DNA of 64,000 nucleotides from Symbiodinium natans (Eukaryota > Sar > Dinophyceae > Suessiales > Symbiodiniaceae): NCBI GenBank assembly GCA_905221605.1, contig CAJNDS010002769.1, positions 21,854 through 85,853 on the forward strand, in the 5' to 3' direction. Shown here piece after piece: positions 42,893 through 53,283 of this stretch (position 1 is the first letter of the stretch; each line of letters starts with the position of its first letter). The translations under genes and the position numbers were made by a program. A model generated the notes under the pieces. It was not told the DNA's origin, did no database searches, and was given only the letters and a program-made list of their open reading frames with translations.

Positions 42893-43067
42893 TAGGGTTG
42901 TTCCGTTCAGGGTGACCTTCTCTGCGAGGGTGGAGGGTGTAGCATTTAAGGCTTGGGGTTGCCCGAAGGCCATTTTTGCGGAGTTACCCTAAACCCTAAA
43001 CCCTAAACCCTAAACCCTAAACCCTAAACCCTAAACCCCTAAAGCTACAATCCAACCCTTCTGGCAG

Positions 43068-43318
43068 GACGCATTGAACGGAACACCGCGCTGTGCCGAG
43101 CTCGCGTGTGGAGCTCCGGTCCGGCTCAGCGCCAGTGCTCCTACCCACCGCATCATGGGGAGTACTGCGAGTACCACCAATGGATGGTCTCGAAGGGGTC
43201 TGGCATTCCCCACGGAGACGTCGACGGCATGCTGCCGGCATCGAAAGTTCTCAACGACCACTACAAAGCCCGGAGATCAAAGCCATTACATAGGAGCCCA
43301 AAAAGTATAGCACTTTAA
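43068..43318 (+). CDS. Cys/His zinc-binding-motif exon, last exon of an unknown gene
   Basis: After TCTGGCAG|G the frame reads RIERNTALCRARVWSSG, QCSYPPHHGEYCEYHQW and GIPHGDVDGMLPASKVL, to a stop at 43,318. The spacing C-x3-VW...QC...YC-x2-H followed by HG.VDG..P recalls a small Cys-rich module I associate with repeated dinoflagellate proteins; I infer metal binding from the C-C-C-H pattern. Other frames here are also open because of base composition, but only this one shows a coherent motif. It follows AGM1 exon 18 by 0.7 kb without matching AGM1. Confidence 0.5.
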
Positions 43319-43480
43319 AGGTTTAGGGGGTCAGGGTTTAGGAGTTAGTTTGGCGGGCTACCTCAACAAACGGACCCCTGCCCTAACACCCTCTGACACC
43401 CTAAACTCCTAAACCCTAAAGCCTAAAGCCTAAATCTTGTGAAGCTCAACGCCTCGGCCTTGAAGACTCCTAGGCTTAGC

Positions 43481-43668
43481 GTCTACTTGGAGGTTCATGG
43501 TGCTTCTTAGCCAATTATAACTGTACTTGCAGACATGTTAAGGTTTAGGGTTTAGGATAACCGTACTTATAACCCACTTATGAGTCCCTTAAGTGCCCTA
43601 ATGTGGTTGTAAGTACAGTTATAAGTACAGTTATAATTGGTTAATACGTACCATGAACCTCCAAGTAG
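43481..43668. mobile_element. Family B hairpin with 8-base duplication GGCTTAGC
   Basis: TACTTGGAGGTTCATGGTGC / ACCATGAACCTCCAAGTAG, with GGCTTAGC at 43473 and 43669. Two TTTAGGG units sit in the left half. Confidence 0.78.
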
Positions 43669-43773
43669 GGCTTAGCTTTTACAGGGTTGAGGCCTGCCCC
43701 GGCCCAACTACCCGTGCGTTCAGCGTGTAGTTAGGGTAGAGATCGTCTGGACCCGAAGCCCAAAACCTTAAGC

Positions 43774-44002
43774 TACTGTTTGCTTAAGAACCCCCCAAAA
43801 CACACAAAGATTAAAATCCCGATGTTGCCCTTATAAGGAGGATTGTTTTTGTTTTAAATCTTTCGGGGTTCTTAAGCAACTTGTTTGGTATGTTTCCCCT
43901 TGTGCGAGCAGATGTTCCCCCTGCTAACAGTCCTTAATAGGGATTCTCGTACCCCCTACTAGAACCCCTATTAAGGACTGTTAGTAGTAATTATAAGGGG
44001 GA
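43774..44002. mobile_element. Adjacent family L and family E hairpins
   Basis: L: CTGTTTGCTTAAGAACCCCC / GGGGTTCTTAAGCAACTTG (about 43774-43885). E: GTTCCCCCTGCTAACAGTCC / GGACTGTTAGTAGTAATTAT (about 43914-44002). Confidence 0.68.
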
Positions 44003-44336
44003 ACCTCCCAAGCAATTAGTAGTAAGGGGCGGGGCCAGAGCCCAAGAGCGTCCTTGCATCCTCGACCTCCAGGTGTCCTAAACCCTAAACCCTAAGCCCC
44101 CCAAACCTTAAACCGCAAACCCGAACCTTTAGGGTTTTCGGGATTTAGGGTTTAGGGTAGAAGGGCCCAACCCTAAACCCTAAGCCCTACGCCCGAAACC
44201 CTAACTCCTACATAAGCCCTAAGCCCTACACCCCTAAACCTGAACCAACACCTGGCCCTGCAAAGCCCCTGAAAGTCTATGAGGACCATTGCATCAACCA
44301 CCGGTCCAACTGCCTTGGCTTGGGGAGAGCTGTTTT

Positions 44337-44449
44337 CTTTTGGGGTGCTTTACTGTAACTTTAGATCCTTAGCCTTTTTGGGTTTATTGGGTTTCTTAAG
44401 AAGGCAGCTAAAAACTTAATTTCTAGCTACCCTTCTGAGTGCAGCCAAG
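44337..44449. mobile_element. Family G hairpin with TTTT duplication
   Basis: CTTTTGGGGTGCTTTACTGT ... CTGAGTGCAGCCAAG, bounded by TTTT on both sides. Confidence 0.72.
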
Positions 44450-44689
44450 TTTTTGTTGTTTCGGAAGGGGCGGGGAGGGCGGAGGATTTAGGCTTTAGAG
44501 TTTAAGGTTCAAGGTGTAGGTCAAAACAACCAAGGCTTAGGGTTTGTGGCAGTGAGTTGCTGTCGCTACCTAGGGTTGAAGCCTCAGGGGGCGGTTTTTT
44601 TTTGTTGACGCTTTGCTGCCTCTCGCTGGAACCACTGCAAGCTACAGCTGCACTGCTGGCAGTAGGGTATATACGTTGGGATGTTTCAC

Positions 44690-44766
44690 CCTTCTACTAA
44701 CAGTCCTTAATGGGGTTTCTAGTATCCCCTATTAGAATCCCTATAAAGGGCTGTTAGTACAACCCC
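44690..44766. mobile_element. Family E hairpin element
   Basis: CTACTAACAGTCCTTAATGG / TAAAGGGCTGTTAGTACAA. Confidence 0.65.
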
Positions 44767-44769
44767 ATA

Positions 44770-46430
44770 TTATATACGCTTCGATCCCCATCGGCCTTCC
44801 ATACCTCATGGCACAGAAGTCCCAGAACTCCAGAACCCCCACGTCCTAGAGGCCCTAGCTAGGATCATGCTGCCAGTTCTCTAAGTTATGATCCCTTTTG
44901 GTGTACCCTAAATAAGAGGGGCCGCCGCAAAATAAGGACCCCAAAAGGGACCATATTTTAGGAAGGTGACCATGTTTATCATTGCTTGTAAATGTTTTCA
45001 GCGAACTTCCTATACAACATCTTTGGGGCCCAGTATACACTACGCCCTAATGCCTAAAAGCCCTAATCCTAAACTTAATATCAACCCGAAGGCTTCATAA
45101 GCTCCAAACTCTACACCCTAAAGCCTGATAAGCTCTAACCTGTGGATCCTAGCCCTAAACCCTAAACCCTAAACCCTAAACCCTAAACCCTAAACCCTAA
45201 ACCCTAAACCCTAAACCCTATGGGGGGTTAGAAGCTTCGGGGGCCCCATGGATGAGGGCTTCGGTTCCACGGTCGGTGTGGCCCTGCCCTTCGCCCAAAC
45301 CCTAAACCCTGGGTTCAGGGTTTAGGGTTTGGGGTTTAGGGTTTAGGGTTTAGGGTTTGGGGTTTGGGGTTTAGGGCTTGGGGCCGAAACCTCAACCCTA
45401 AACACTAAACCCTAAGGCCCTACAAGCTAGGCGCACACGAAGCCTTACGTCGCGTGGTCGTTGGCACAAGAAGCCTACACTCTGAGAGTCCGTACATCTG
45501 CAACAGAACTCCGAAGCTAAACCCTGACTGAACACCCCCAACCCTAAACCCTAAACCCTCAACCCTCAACCCTAAACCCTAAACCCTAAACTTCAACCCT
45601 ACTTGCAGGTTCGGGGTTCTCACAACTTCAATTAGAACTGTACTTGTAAGCCCCCGGTCCTTTACGTCGGTTACAAGTAGACTGATAGTATTTGGGGTGA
45701 GAAGTACGCATGAGCCTACAAGTACACCCTATACACCCTACAATCCGAAACCCTAAACCCTCAAACCCTAAACTCCTAGCCTATGAACCCCACATCATTC
45801 AAGAGTAAGAGAGCCTCCTAATCCCTAAACGGTCTATACAAACCCTAGACCCTTGCCCCAAACTTCAAACCCTTTTCGCTAATCTGCGGACCGTCTGAGA
45901 TCCAAGCCCAAGACGCCCCGGCAAGCACCTGCTTAAGACCCCAAACCCGAAATCCTCTGCCAGACCTCTAGGCAGGACCTAGTCTCGGGTTAAGGGTTTA
46001 GGGCTTAGGGTGCTAGTGTCTTAGTACGGTTCTGAGTGAGGTGTCTAGTTTAGTTTTCTTAGGATGAGAGGGCTTCGGGCCTCATTTTGGGCCTCATTGT
46101 TTGTTGTTCCAATTAAGCTTAGTGTTTAGGGCCGGTTTAGAGATTGGGTTTTGGGTTTGGGGTTTTAGGTTTAGGGTTTAGGGTTTAGGGTTTGGGGGTT
46201 TAGGGTTTAGGGTTTAGGATATGTGAGATGTATGTTAGTCATGACCGGTTCTACGGGACTACGCCTAAGACCTGAAAGTGGTAGCCCGCCATCCCTTGGG
46301 GGCTTCAGGGGTCTGGAAGTTCCTCCCCAAACCCGAAACTCTATGCCCTCTAAACCCTATACCCTAAGTTCTACACCCTAAACTCTATACCCTAAACCCT
46401 AGGTCCTAAATTCTACACCCTAAACCCTGT
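44770..46430. other. Noncoding stretch with short arrays
   Basis: CCCTAAA array at 45,155-45,218, decayed repeats and one family B element. No exon I would defend. Confidence 0.55.
45600..45724. mobile_element. Family B hairpin, diverged
   Basis: TACTTGCAGGTTCGGGG / CATGAGCCTACAAGTA with AACTGTACTTGTAAG inside. Confidence 0.62.
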
Positions 46431-46508
46431 AGTGGAGTCGTTTCACGCACAGCACGCGGCTAGCACTCTACAACTTGACGGGACGTGTGACGTGCGGTGG
46501 CCTTGCCC

Positions 46509-46653
46509 TACTTGGAGGTTCATGGTACTTAGTAACCAATTATCTGTACTTATAACCCAAATTATAACTCTATATTAGGGCACTTCAGGGGCTTATAAGT
46601 ACAGTTATAAGTACAGTTAAAATTGGTTAATAAGTACCATGAGCCTTCAAGTA
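46509..46653. mobile_element. Family B hairpin with CCCTAC duplication
   Basis: TACTTGGAGGTTCATGGTAC / GTACCATGAGCCTTCAAGTA; CCCTAC overlaps the left end at 46506 and recurs at 46655. Confidence 0.72.
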
Positions 46654-46693
46654 ACCCTACATCCTAAGCGCCCTTCGGGTCCCTCAAGCCCTA

Positions 46694-46784
46694 CCCAAAG
46701 GCTCCTATGTAGTACCGTTTTGGGGAAGTATACCTAGAATCCCCTATGCCTAACCCAAAAAGGAACTACATTGGAGCCTCTGGG
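46694..46784. mobile_element. Family A hairpin element
   Basis: Full copy flanked by TA; it lies 285 bases before the candidate leader exon. Confidence 0.82.
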
Positions 46785-46978
46785 TATAAACCTTAAGCCG
46801 GTATGCGCCCCACTGGGGCTGCAGGGCCCACATTCAACTCCCTAAGCTTTGTAAACCAAATACGCTCCTAGCCCTAAACCCTAAACTCTCAACCCTAAAC
46901 CCTAAACCAGAAATCCTAAACTCTAATCCCGATACCCTAAACCCTAAGCCCTAAACCCTAAACCCAACAAAAACGACC

Positions 46979-47083
46979 ATGGCTTTGTCTTTGCCTTCGC
47001 CTTCGCTGCGTCCGGCGGCCCTGCAGACTGCGCCCGCAGTTGCGAGCCGCGCCCGTGCCGCGCCCGTGCGCGGGGGGAGCAAG
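46979..47083 (+). CDS. Candidate first exon with organelle-leader-like N-terminus
   Basis: ATG at 46,979 in good context opens 35 codons: MALSLPSPSLRPAALQTAP followed by AVASRARAAPVRGGSK. The Ala/Pro/Ser/Arg-rich, acid-free composition resembles a plastid or mitochondrial leader. Donor AGCAAG|GC. CCCTAAA repeats precede it and TTTAGGG repeats follow. The function of the mature protein is unknown. Confidence 0.5.
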
Positions 47084-48206
47084 GCCCCAGGAGCTTAGGG
47101 GTTTAGGGTTTAGGGTTTAGGGTTTAGGGTTTAGGGTTGAAGTTCGGTGCGGTCCCCTATACTTCCGGGGACCGGGTACTAGGTTACTAGAGCCCACGCA
47201 GGTGCAACAAGTAGGTCCCTGGAAGTAAAGGCTTCAGGATCTCGGTTTTCGTACGGTTTAGGGGGTTTAGGGTTGAGGGCTTAGGGCTTAGGGCTTAGGG
47301 ATTAGTGTCAGGGTGGTTTGGGGTTGAGGTTTCAGGTTTGAGGGTTTACGTGTCCAGGGTTTTAGGGCTTTAGATGGTGTGGGTTTACAGATTTTGGGGC
47401 CGAGGTTGCAGGGTACCCTAAACCCTAAACCTATGGTTGATGGCTGCGGGGCGCAAACCCCTATACCCTATAGCCCCTAACCCTAAACCCCCTAACCCTA
47501 AACCCTAAACCCTAAACAGCATGTATAGGAGCTCTCCCTGGGCCCTAAGCCAACAAACTTGGGCGAGCTGTGTCACTGGCAATGGAGCCACCCCTGGAGT
47601 GTCTTCCATCTCTGGCACTTTCACAATCCTCTCTTGGATCGCACATCTGCATGAGCCCGACCTCTTCTCCAAACTCGGCGAGTGCTCTGGGGCCGAGGCC
47701 CTGGCCGGTGATTTGGATGAGCCGCCGCTTCCAGACGCGTGCCATCGACCGCGCCAAAACCAAAAAAAAAGGCCTACCATTTCGGCCACTTCGAAGACGC
47801 TTCAGCCAACTCGCGCCGGCATGTGCGCACTCAGGCAGATTTCCTCTCGATGCAGTGCCTTAAACCCAAAACCCTGAACCCTAAACCCTAAACCCCAAAC
47901 CCTGATAAGGCTGCAAGATGCCCCAAGCCCCCTAAAGCTCCCAAAAGGACCCCTAAACCCTGAACCCCAAACCCCTAAACCCTAAGACCCTAAATCTCTA
48001 TAAACCCTAAACCCCGAACCCTAAACCCCAAACCCCAAACCCTAAACCCCAAACCCCAAACCCTAAACCCTAAACCCCAAATCCTATAAACCCTAAGACC
48101 CTAAACCCCCATAGACCCTGCCCAATGACAGCCCTAAACCCCTAACCCCCAAACCCTAAACCCCAAACCCCAAACCCTAAACCCTTGATCAGCCCACCTT
48201 TGGCAG

Positions 48207-48288
48207 GCGAAGTCTCTGGGCCGCTTCGCGCCCCGCGCGGCCGCCTTCAGTGCCGCGGCCCTGGCAGCTGTACGAGGCGCCATCGCGG
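48207..48288 (+). CDS. Candidate exon 2 of leader-bearing gene
   Basis: After TTGGCAG|G it reads AKSLGRFAPRAAAFSAAALA and AVRGAIA, in phase with the previous exon. An alanine-rich hydrophobic stretch follows basic residues, as in a bipartite leader. The only donor, G|GTTTAGGG, is formed by the first unit of a telomere-type array. Confidence 0.42.
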
Positions 48289-48805
48289 GTTTAGGGTTTA
48301 GGGTTTAGGGTTTAGGGTTTAGGGTTTAGGGTTTAGGGTTTAGGGTTTAGGGTTTAGGCTAGGGTTTAGGGGAGGGTCTAGGTTTAGGGTTTAGGTTGCT
48401 GAAGTACCTGGCGTTTGGGTCTTCAAAGCTTTTTGTTTCGGGTTTTCTGAGGCGGGGGAGGGGTTTGCAGTTTGCCTGAACCGCTCACACTTCGAGTTTT
48501 GGTCCTAGGTCTTACCGCAGGATCTTTTGTTTTTCTTTCTTTTTTTTTTTTGGGGGGGGGGGGAGGGGCAGTGTTTGAGCATCTCTTTCCGGCGACGCGA
48601 TCAACCCTCAACCCGAGATCCTAAACCCTAAACCCTAAACCCTAAACCCTAAATCCTCCTGTAACACCACCTTTCCTTTTCGTTCTAGGGTTCCCTTATA
48701 ATGTAACTCGGACCCAGAGTAGGCCCTTCTTCCTTTCTTTAAGGGTTTAGGATTTAGGGTTTAGGGCAACTAGGGTTTAGGATTTTGGATTTAGGGTTTA
48801 GGGTA

Positions 48806-48898
48806 ACTAGGACCCAGAGCAGGCCCTTGTGCCCCTGTTTTTGGGGGGGGAAGGAACGGGCGCCCGTGTTATTCCTAGCTTTCTCTTGGCCTAGGTAA
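48806..48898. mobile_element. Family F hairpin, diverged
   Basis: AACTAGGACCCAGAGCAGGC ... TTCTCTTGGCCTAGG. A second broken left arm lies at about 48707-48735. Confidence 0.5.
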
Positions 48899-49156
48899 CC
48901 AAACCCCCCCGCACAAAAAAAAACGGCACCCGCCTGATATTATGGTGGAGGCTCCCAAGGCTGAGCCCTACGTCAGATTTAAATTTAGGGTTCCAGTGCT
49001 CAAGGCCCAAAACCCTTCTTTAAAGGACCCTGAAGCATGGGCCCTTGCTAAACTCTAAACCTTAAACCTTAAACCCTGAACCCATCCTAAACCCTATACC
49101 CTAAACGCTAAAGCCCCAGACCCTGAACCCTAAACCCCAGGTCTAGTTCTCTGAAG

Positions 49157-49230
49157 CCGCAAGCCCGAAGCTCTTTGCGAGCTTCCGGCAGGTCTTCGCC
49201 GGCGCCCCCACCGCCCGGCCAGGCCGCAGG
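49157..49230 (+). CDS. Candidate exon 3 of leader-bearing gene
   Basis: Reads ASPKLFASFRQVFAGAPTAR PGRR in phase with the preceding exon. Acceptor CTGAAG|C. The donor is again G|GTTTAGGG at the edge of a telomere-type array. Confidence 0.38.
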
Positions 49231-49352
49231 GTTTAGGGTTTAGGGTTTAGGTTTAGGGTTTAGGGTTTAGGGTTTAGGGTTTAGGGCCTAGGGTTTAGGG
49301 TTTAGGGTTTAGGATTTATGGTTTAGGGTTTAGGGTCTAGGGTTTAGGGCTT

Positions 49353-49565
49353 CTCTAAGGGTCCCTGAATGTGGTCCCTTCTCCTCATCAAAGGGTTCTG
49401 ATGTATGGGCCCCTGAGGGTTGTACAGGATATACAAGAAACGGGTCGGTCCCCTTTTGAGGGGTTTAGGGTTTAGGGTTTAGGGTTTAGGGTTTAGGGTT
49501 TAGGGTTTAGGGTTTAGGGTTTAGGGTTTAGGGTTTAGGGTTGGGACCGTGTAACTACCCGAAGA
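49353..49565. mobile_element. Family I hairpin with TTTAGGG insert
   Basis: The left half ends CCCCTTTTGAGGGG; about 14 TTTAGGG units follow, then GGGACCGTGTAACTACCC. The insert replaces the GGGCCCATG segment. Confidence 0.62.
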
Positions 49566-49622
49566 GTTTTTGGAGGCTCATTAGGGACCAGGTGGGTAGT
49601 TGCTGTTTGCACATGCCTCTCA

Positions 49623-49733
49623 CTTGGGGTGCTTTGCTGTAACTTTAGATCCTTAGCCTTTTTGGGTTCATTGGGTTTTTTAAGAAGGCAGCTAAAGATT
49701 TAATTTATAGCTACCCTTCTGAGTGCAGCCAAG
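49623..49733. mobile_element. Family G hairpin element
   Basis: CTTGGGGTGCTTTGCTGTAA ... CTGAGTGCAGCCAAG, flanked by TCTCA and TCTCG. Confidence 0.72.
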
Positions 49734-49987
49734 TCTCGCAAGCAGTCAAAAAAAAGGTGCATTTAAGCTTTTGATGCGACTCGTTCGGGGGCTGAGGGGT
49801 GAGAGTTTGGGTGTTCAGGGGCTGAAGGGGTTACCCTATACCCTACACCCTGAACCCTAAACCTCCATCAGGCAAAGGGGGCAAGTGCGGTGTAAGCCAT
49901 TGGTCGGAGCTTTGCTACAACCCCTTAAAAAGCCCTAACCCCTTAAAACAACCTAAAGCCTCCTTTCATGTTTCTCGAAACGAAGTT

Positions 49988-50170
49988 GCGACCCCTTGAT
50001 ATGGTCCCTTACGTTCTTCAAAGGGTTCTGAAGTATGGGCCTTGGGTTTTATAGGGTATAGAAAAGGGGGAAACAAGGGCTCCCCTACACCCTAAACCCT
50101 AAACCCTAAACCCTAAGCCCTAAACCCGCAAAGAGGGCCCATGTTAAGGGCCCACGTAGCTACCCCTAAG
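49988..50170. mobile_element. Family I hairpin with CCCTAAA insert
   Basis: AAACAAGGGCTCCCC, then five CCCTAAA-type units, then GAGGGCCCATGTTAAGG. The insert is at the same internal point as in the 49.4-kb copy but reversed. Confidence 0.62.
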
Positions 50171-50254
50171 AATGTTGATGCTCGCAAGGGCGTCCGGCAG
50201 TCTACAGGCATCCGCAGACTCCAGCGCAGCACGGCATGAAGCAAAACTCAGAAA

Positions 50255-50730
50255 ACCGGGGGTTTAGGGTTTGGGGTTTGGGGTTTGGGGTTTAGGGTTT
50301 AGGGTCTGGGGTTTGGGGTTTGGGGTTTAGGGTTTAGGTTTTAGGTTATAGGCCGTTTTAGGGTTAGGGTTTAGGTTTCGGGTTAGGGTTTAGGGTCTAG
50401 GATTTAGGGTTTCGAGTTTATTGGGGTTTAGGGTTTAGGTTTTTTTGGTTTAGGGTTCTGGGTTTTCGGGTTTCGGGTTTAGGGTTTAGGGTCTCGGATT
50501 CGGGTTGAGGATTCGAGCTGTTTGGGGTTTGGGGTTTAGGGTTCAGGGTTTGCGGTTTAGGGTTTGGGCTGATTAGGGTTTGGGGTTTGGGGTTTTAGGG
50601 TTTTAGGGTTTTAGGGTTTTAGGGTTTTAGGGTTTTAGGGTTTTAGGGTTTTAGGGTTTCAGGGTTTTAGAGTTTTAGGGTTTTAGGGTTTTAGGGTTTT
50701 AGGGTTTTAGGGTTTTAGGGTTTAGGTTAG
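50255..50730. repeat. Mixed TTTGGGG/TTTAGGG then 8-base TTTTAGGG array
   Basis: About 16 TTTTAGGG units occupy 50,590-50,728; the preceding part is a degenerate mixture. Confidence 0.92.
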
Positions 50731-50956
50731 GCGGTTTAGCGTTTCGGGTTCAGTGTTTAGGTTTTGGGTTTAGGTGTTAGGGTGGTGTGGCTTGGCTACT
50801 ACTTCTTGGGACACTGTGGGGACCTTAGCCCCAAAACCCTAAAAATAAAGCACAAACCCCTAGAACCGCAATCTGGGTTGCGTTGTCATCTGGGGGCCCA
50901 AAACAAAGACCAGAAACCCGGAATCCATGAACACCCTAGACCCTAAACCCCAAAAG

Positions 50957-51412
50957 TTCGTGCACTGACAGAGTGGAGGGATGTGGAAGCTGATGAGGTT
51001 GACATAGGCAAAGCTCTTATCGATGCTGCCGATGTGCCCAGCTGCAACCTCAAGTGGGAGCAATGGTGTGGCATTGTAGAGAGGGGAAGACCCTCGTCTC
51101 TGCGACTCTTTCGCTTGAGTCCAAAGCCAACCACAACGAATACATCCCTCCCCGGGCCCATCAAGAAGGCGGATTGGCAAACAAAATCGGCGAGCCACTC
51201 CTTCGCAATCGCAAGGTGGTACTCCACACCGATGGCGCCGGAGCTTACAAGCTCAAGGTCAAGGGCATGTTGCATTGCAACGTGGTCCACAAAAAGAAGC
51301 GCATCGTCATCGACAAGAAGGCATCTGCCTGCATTTCCTTAACCTTTTTGACATTTCAGCCAGTACCATGTTTTATAGAGACTTTTAAGAAATATACACG
51401 TACGGTGTAACT
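50957..51412 (+). pseudogene. ISXO2/Merlin-like DDE transposase remnant, frameshifted
   Basis: The first part carries ALTEWRDVEADEVDIGKAL and LKWEQWCGIVERGRP; the second carries RKVVLHTDGAGAYKLKV and HCNVVHKKK. The EADEVD and HTDGA motifs resemble the first two acidic sites of the ISXO2/IS1595-Merlin transposase domain, widespread in dinoflagellates. The frame shifts by one base between 51,178 and 51,185, so the two halves do not read as one protein. A possible GC-AG intron follows at GACAAGAAG|GC. No terminal repeats or third acidic residue identified. It lies between exon-like pieces of the 47-55.8 kb gene. Confidence 0.6.
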
Positions 51413-52906
51413 CGCATCCCGCAGGCAGTCTGGGTGATGTTGGTCCCAAGTATGCACATTCTTGCCACAACAAACACCTAAACCCTGAACCCTAAACCCC
51501 TAAACCCTAAACCTCAAACCCTAAACCCTAAACCCCAAACCCCAAACCCTAAACCCCAACCCCTAAACCCTTAAACCCTAAACCCCAAACCCTAAACCCC
51601 TAAACCCTAAGAGCTGAATCTAAAGAAACCGATCCCCCAGGGGCCCCCATCTAGTGCTGCTCCACGAAAGCCGTGCAAGCAACCCCGGTGGTTCAGGGCT
51701 AAAGACTTTGTGCCCCAAACCTTATACCCTAAACCTTAAACCCTAAACCCATAAGGGTTTAGGGTTAAGGGTTAATAGGGTTAAGCCCCAAACCCGAAAC
51801 CCCAAACCCCAATCCAGAAATCCTGTGACAAAGTGCTGGAGTCTCAAGGAATTCCTGCAACCGACCCACAATGGTGTTGTTCGAGATCTTGTGGGGTTTA
51901 CAGGATAAATACACATATATAGGGATACAGAGGTTTTGAGTAGGGCTTCCAGGGATTAGGGGTTTGTGGGGTGTAGGGATGAGATGTATTTAGGGTTTCG
52001 GCATCTGGGTTTGGCGTTTACAGGGTTTCGGGGTTCCGTTTAGGGTTGGGAGGTTGGGCTTCTACACGTCAGGTTTTGCGGTTTAGGCTGTATAGCTTTG
52101 AGGGTTTATCGGGTGTATGGGGTTTTCGGCAAGAATCAGGTTTGGGGTTGAGGGCTTAGTTTCGGTCACGGCCTCGTGAGTGCACAAAGGCCCTGGACAA
52201 TGTTGCGCTCGTCTTCGTGAAGCCCCACGCTTGCACACCTCAGGCAAGGCGTGCTCGGCCCTAAACCCTAAACCCCGCAAGCCCAAAGCCCCAAGCCCTG
52301 AAACCCTTAACCCTAAGCCCCAAGCCCTAAACCCCAAAAGCCCAAAGCCCCAAACCCTGAAACCCTGGAATTTCGCTTATTACCTTCTAAATAGAACCCT
52401 AAGCCCCTAAACGTGCTTTGGGGTGTTTAAGGTGCTGTTGGGGTTTGAGGGGTTTTGGATGTTTTAAAGGGGTTGTTTAGGGTTTAGGGTTTAGGGTTTA
52501 GGGTTTGGGGTTTAGGTGTTTAGGGGTTGAGGGTGTTTAGGGCGAAGGTTGTTAGGGGAAAGTTCAGTAGGGCTTAGGTTTTTGGGGTTTAGGGTGTGTA
52601 CTGTGTAGGGTTTAGGCTTTTGGGCTTTAGGGGGCTTAGCCTTGGGAGGATATCGGTCCCCGCATAAACCCAACTAAACAAACCGGGGTAAGGTTCCTTT
52701 TTTCCCGTCCCTAAGCTCTGAACCCGAAACCCTCGATCGCCCGAAGAAAAAGCCCTCTAAGGGGTTATATGAAGTACTTAATTCCCTCATTCCCGGAAAA
52801 CCACCCCCAAACCCTAAACCCTAAACCCCAAACCCAAAACCCCAAACCCTAAACCCTGAACCCTAAACCCTAAGCCCTAAACCCTAAACCCACTCGTTGC
52901 TGGGAG

Positions 52907-52951
52907 GTGCTTGAGATGATCCCAAGCTTCCTGGAGAAGCGGGGCATCCAG
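52907..52951 (+). CDS. Candidate exon (VLEMIPSFLEKRGIQ)
   Basis: Fifteen codons between GGGAG|G and CAG|GT, phase 0 on both sides. It may continue the leader-bearing gene, but no family is recognised. A family B hairpin starts 16 bases downstream. Confidence 0.4.
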
Positions 52952-52966
52952 GTGGGATCGAGGGTT

Positions 52967-53148
52967 GCTTGAAGGTTCATGGTGCTTCTTAACCAATTAT
53001 AACTGTACTTTTAGGGTTTAGGGTTTAGGGTTTAGGGTAACTGTACTTATAACCAACTTATAAGCCCCTTATGTGCCGTAATATAGTTATAATTTGGGTT
53101 CTATGTACAGTCGTAATTGGTTTCTAGGTACCATGAACCTCCTAAGTA
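52967..53148. mobile_element. Family B hairpin with TTTAGGG insert
   Basis: GAAGGTTCATGGTGCTTCTT / GGTACCATGAACCTCC. Four TTTAGGG units lie between two AACTGTACTT segments. It starts right after the exon at 52.9 kb. Confidence 0.7.
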
Positions 53149-53164
53149 GTAGTAGCTTGAGAGC

Positions 53165-53283
53165 CTAGCTTACTGGTTCTTAGTGGGGCATGAAGGGGTT
53201 AGGTAACCCTCATGATCTTTTAACAGGCATGTGTATGTAATAGGGGAAATTCCCCCTTCCCTACTAAAAGCCAGTAGGCTAGG
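53165..53283. mobile_element. Family K hairpin element
   Basis: CTAGCTTACTGGTTCTTAGT / ACTAAAAGCCAGTAGGCTAG. Confidence 0.7.

Noticed and set aside
43017-43310. Alternative frames on both strands over the Cys/His exon
   Set aside because: Only one frame shows the ordered C-C-C-H and HG.VDG motif.
47505-47877. Four long overlapping frames on both strands
   Set aside because: No frame shows a domain or clear splice sites; simultaneous openness on both strands points to composition.
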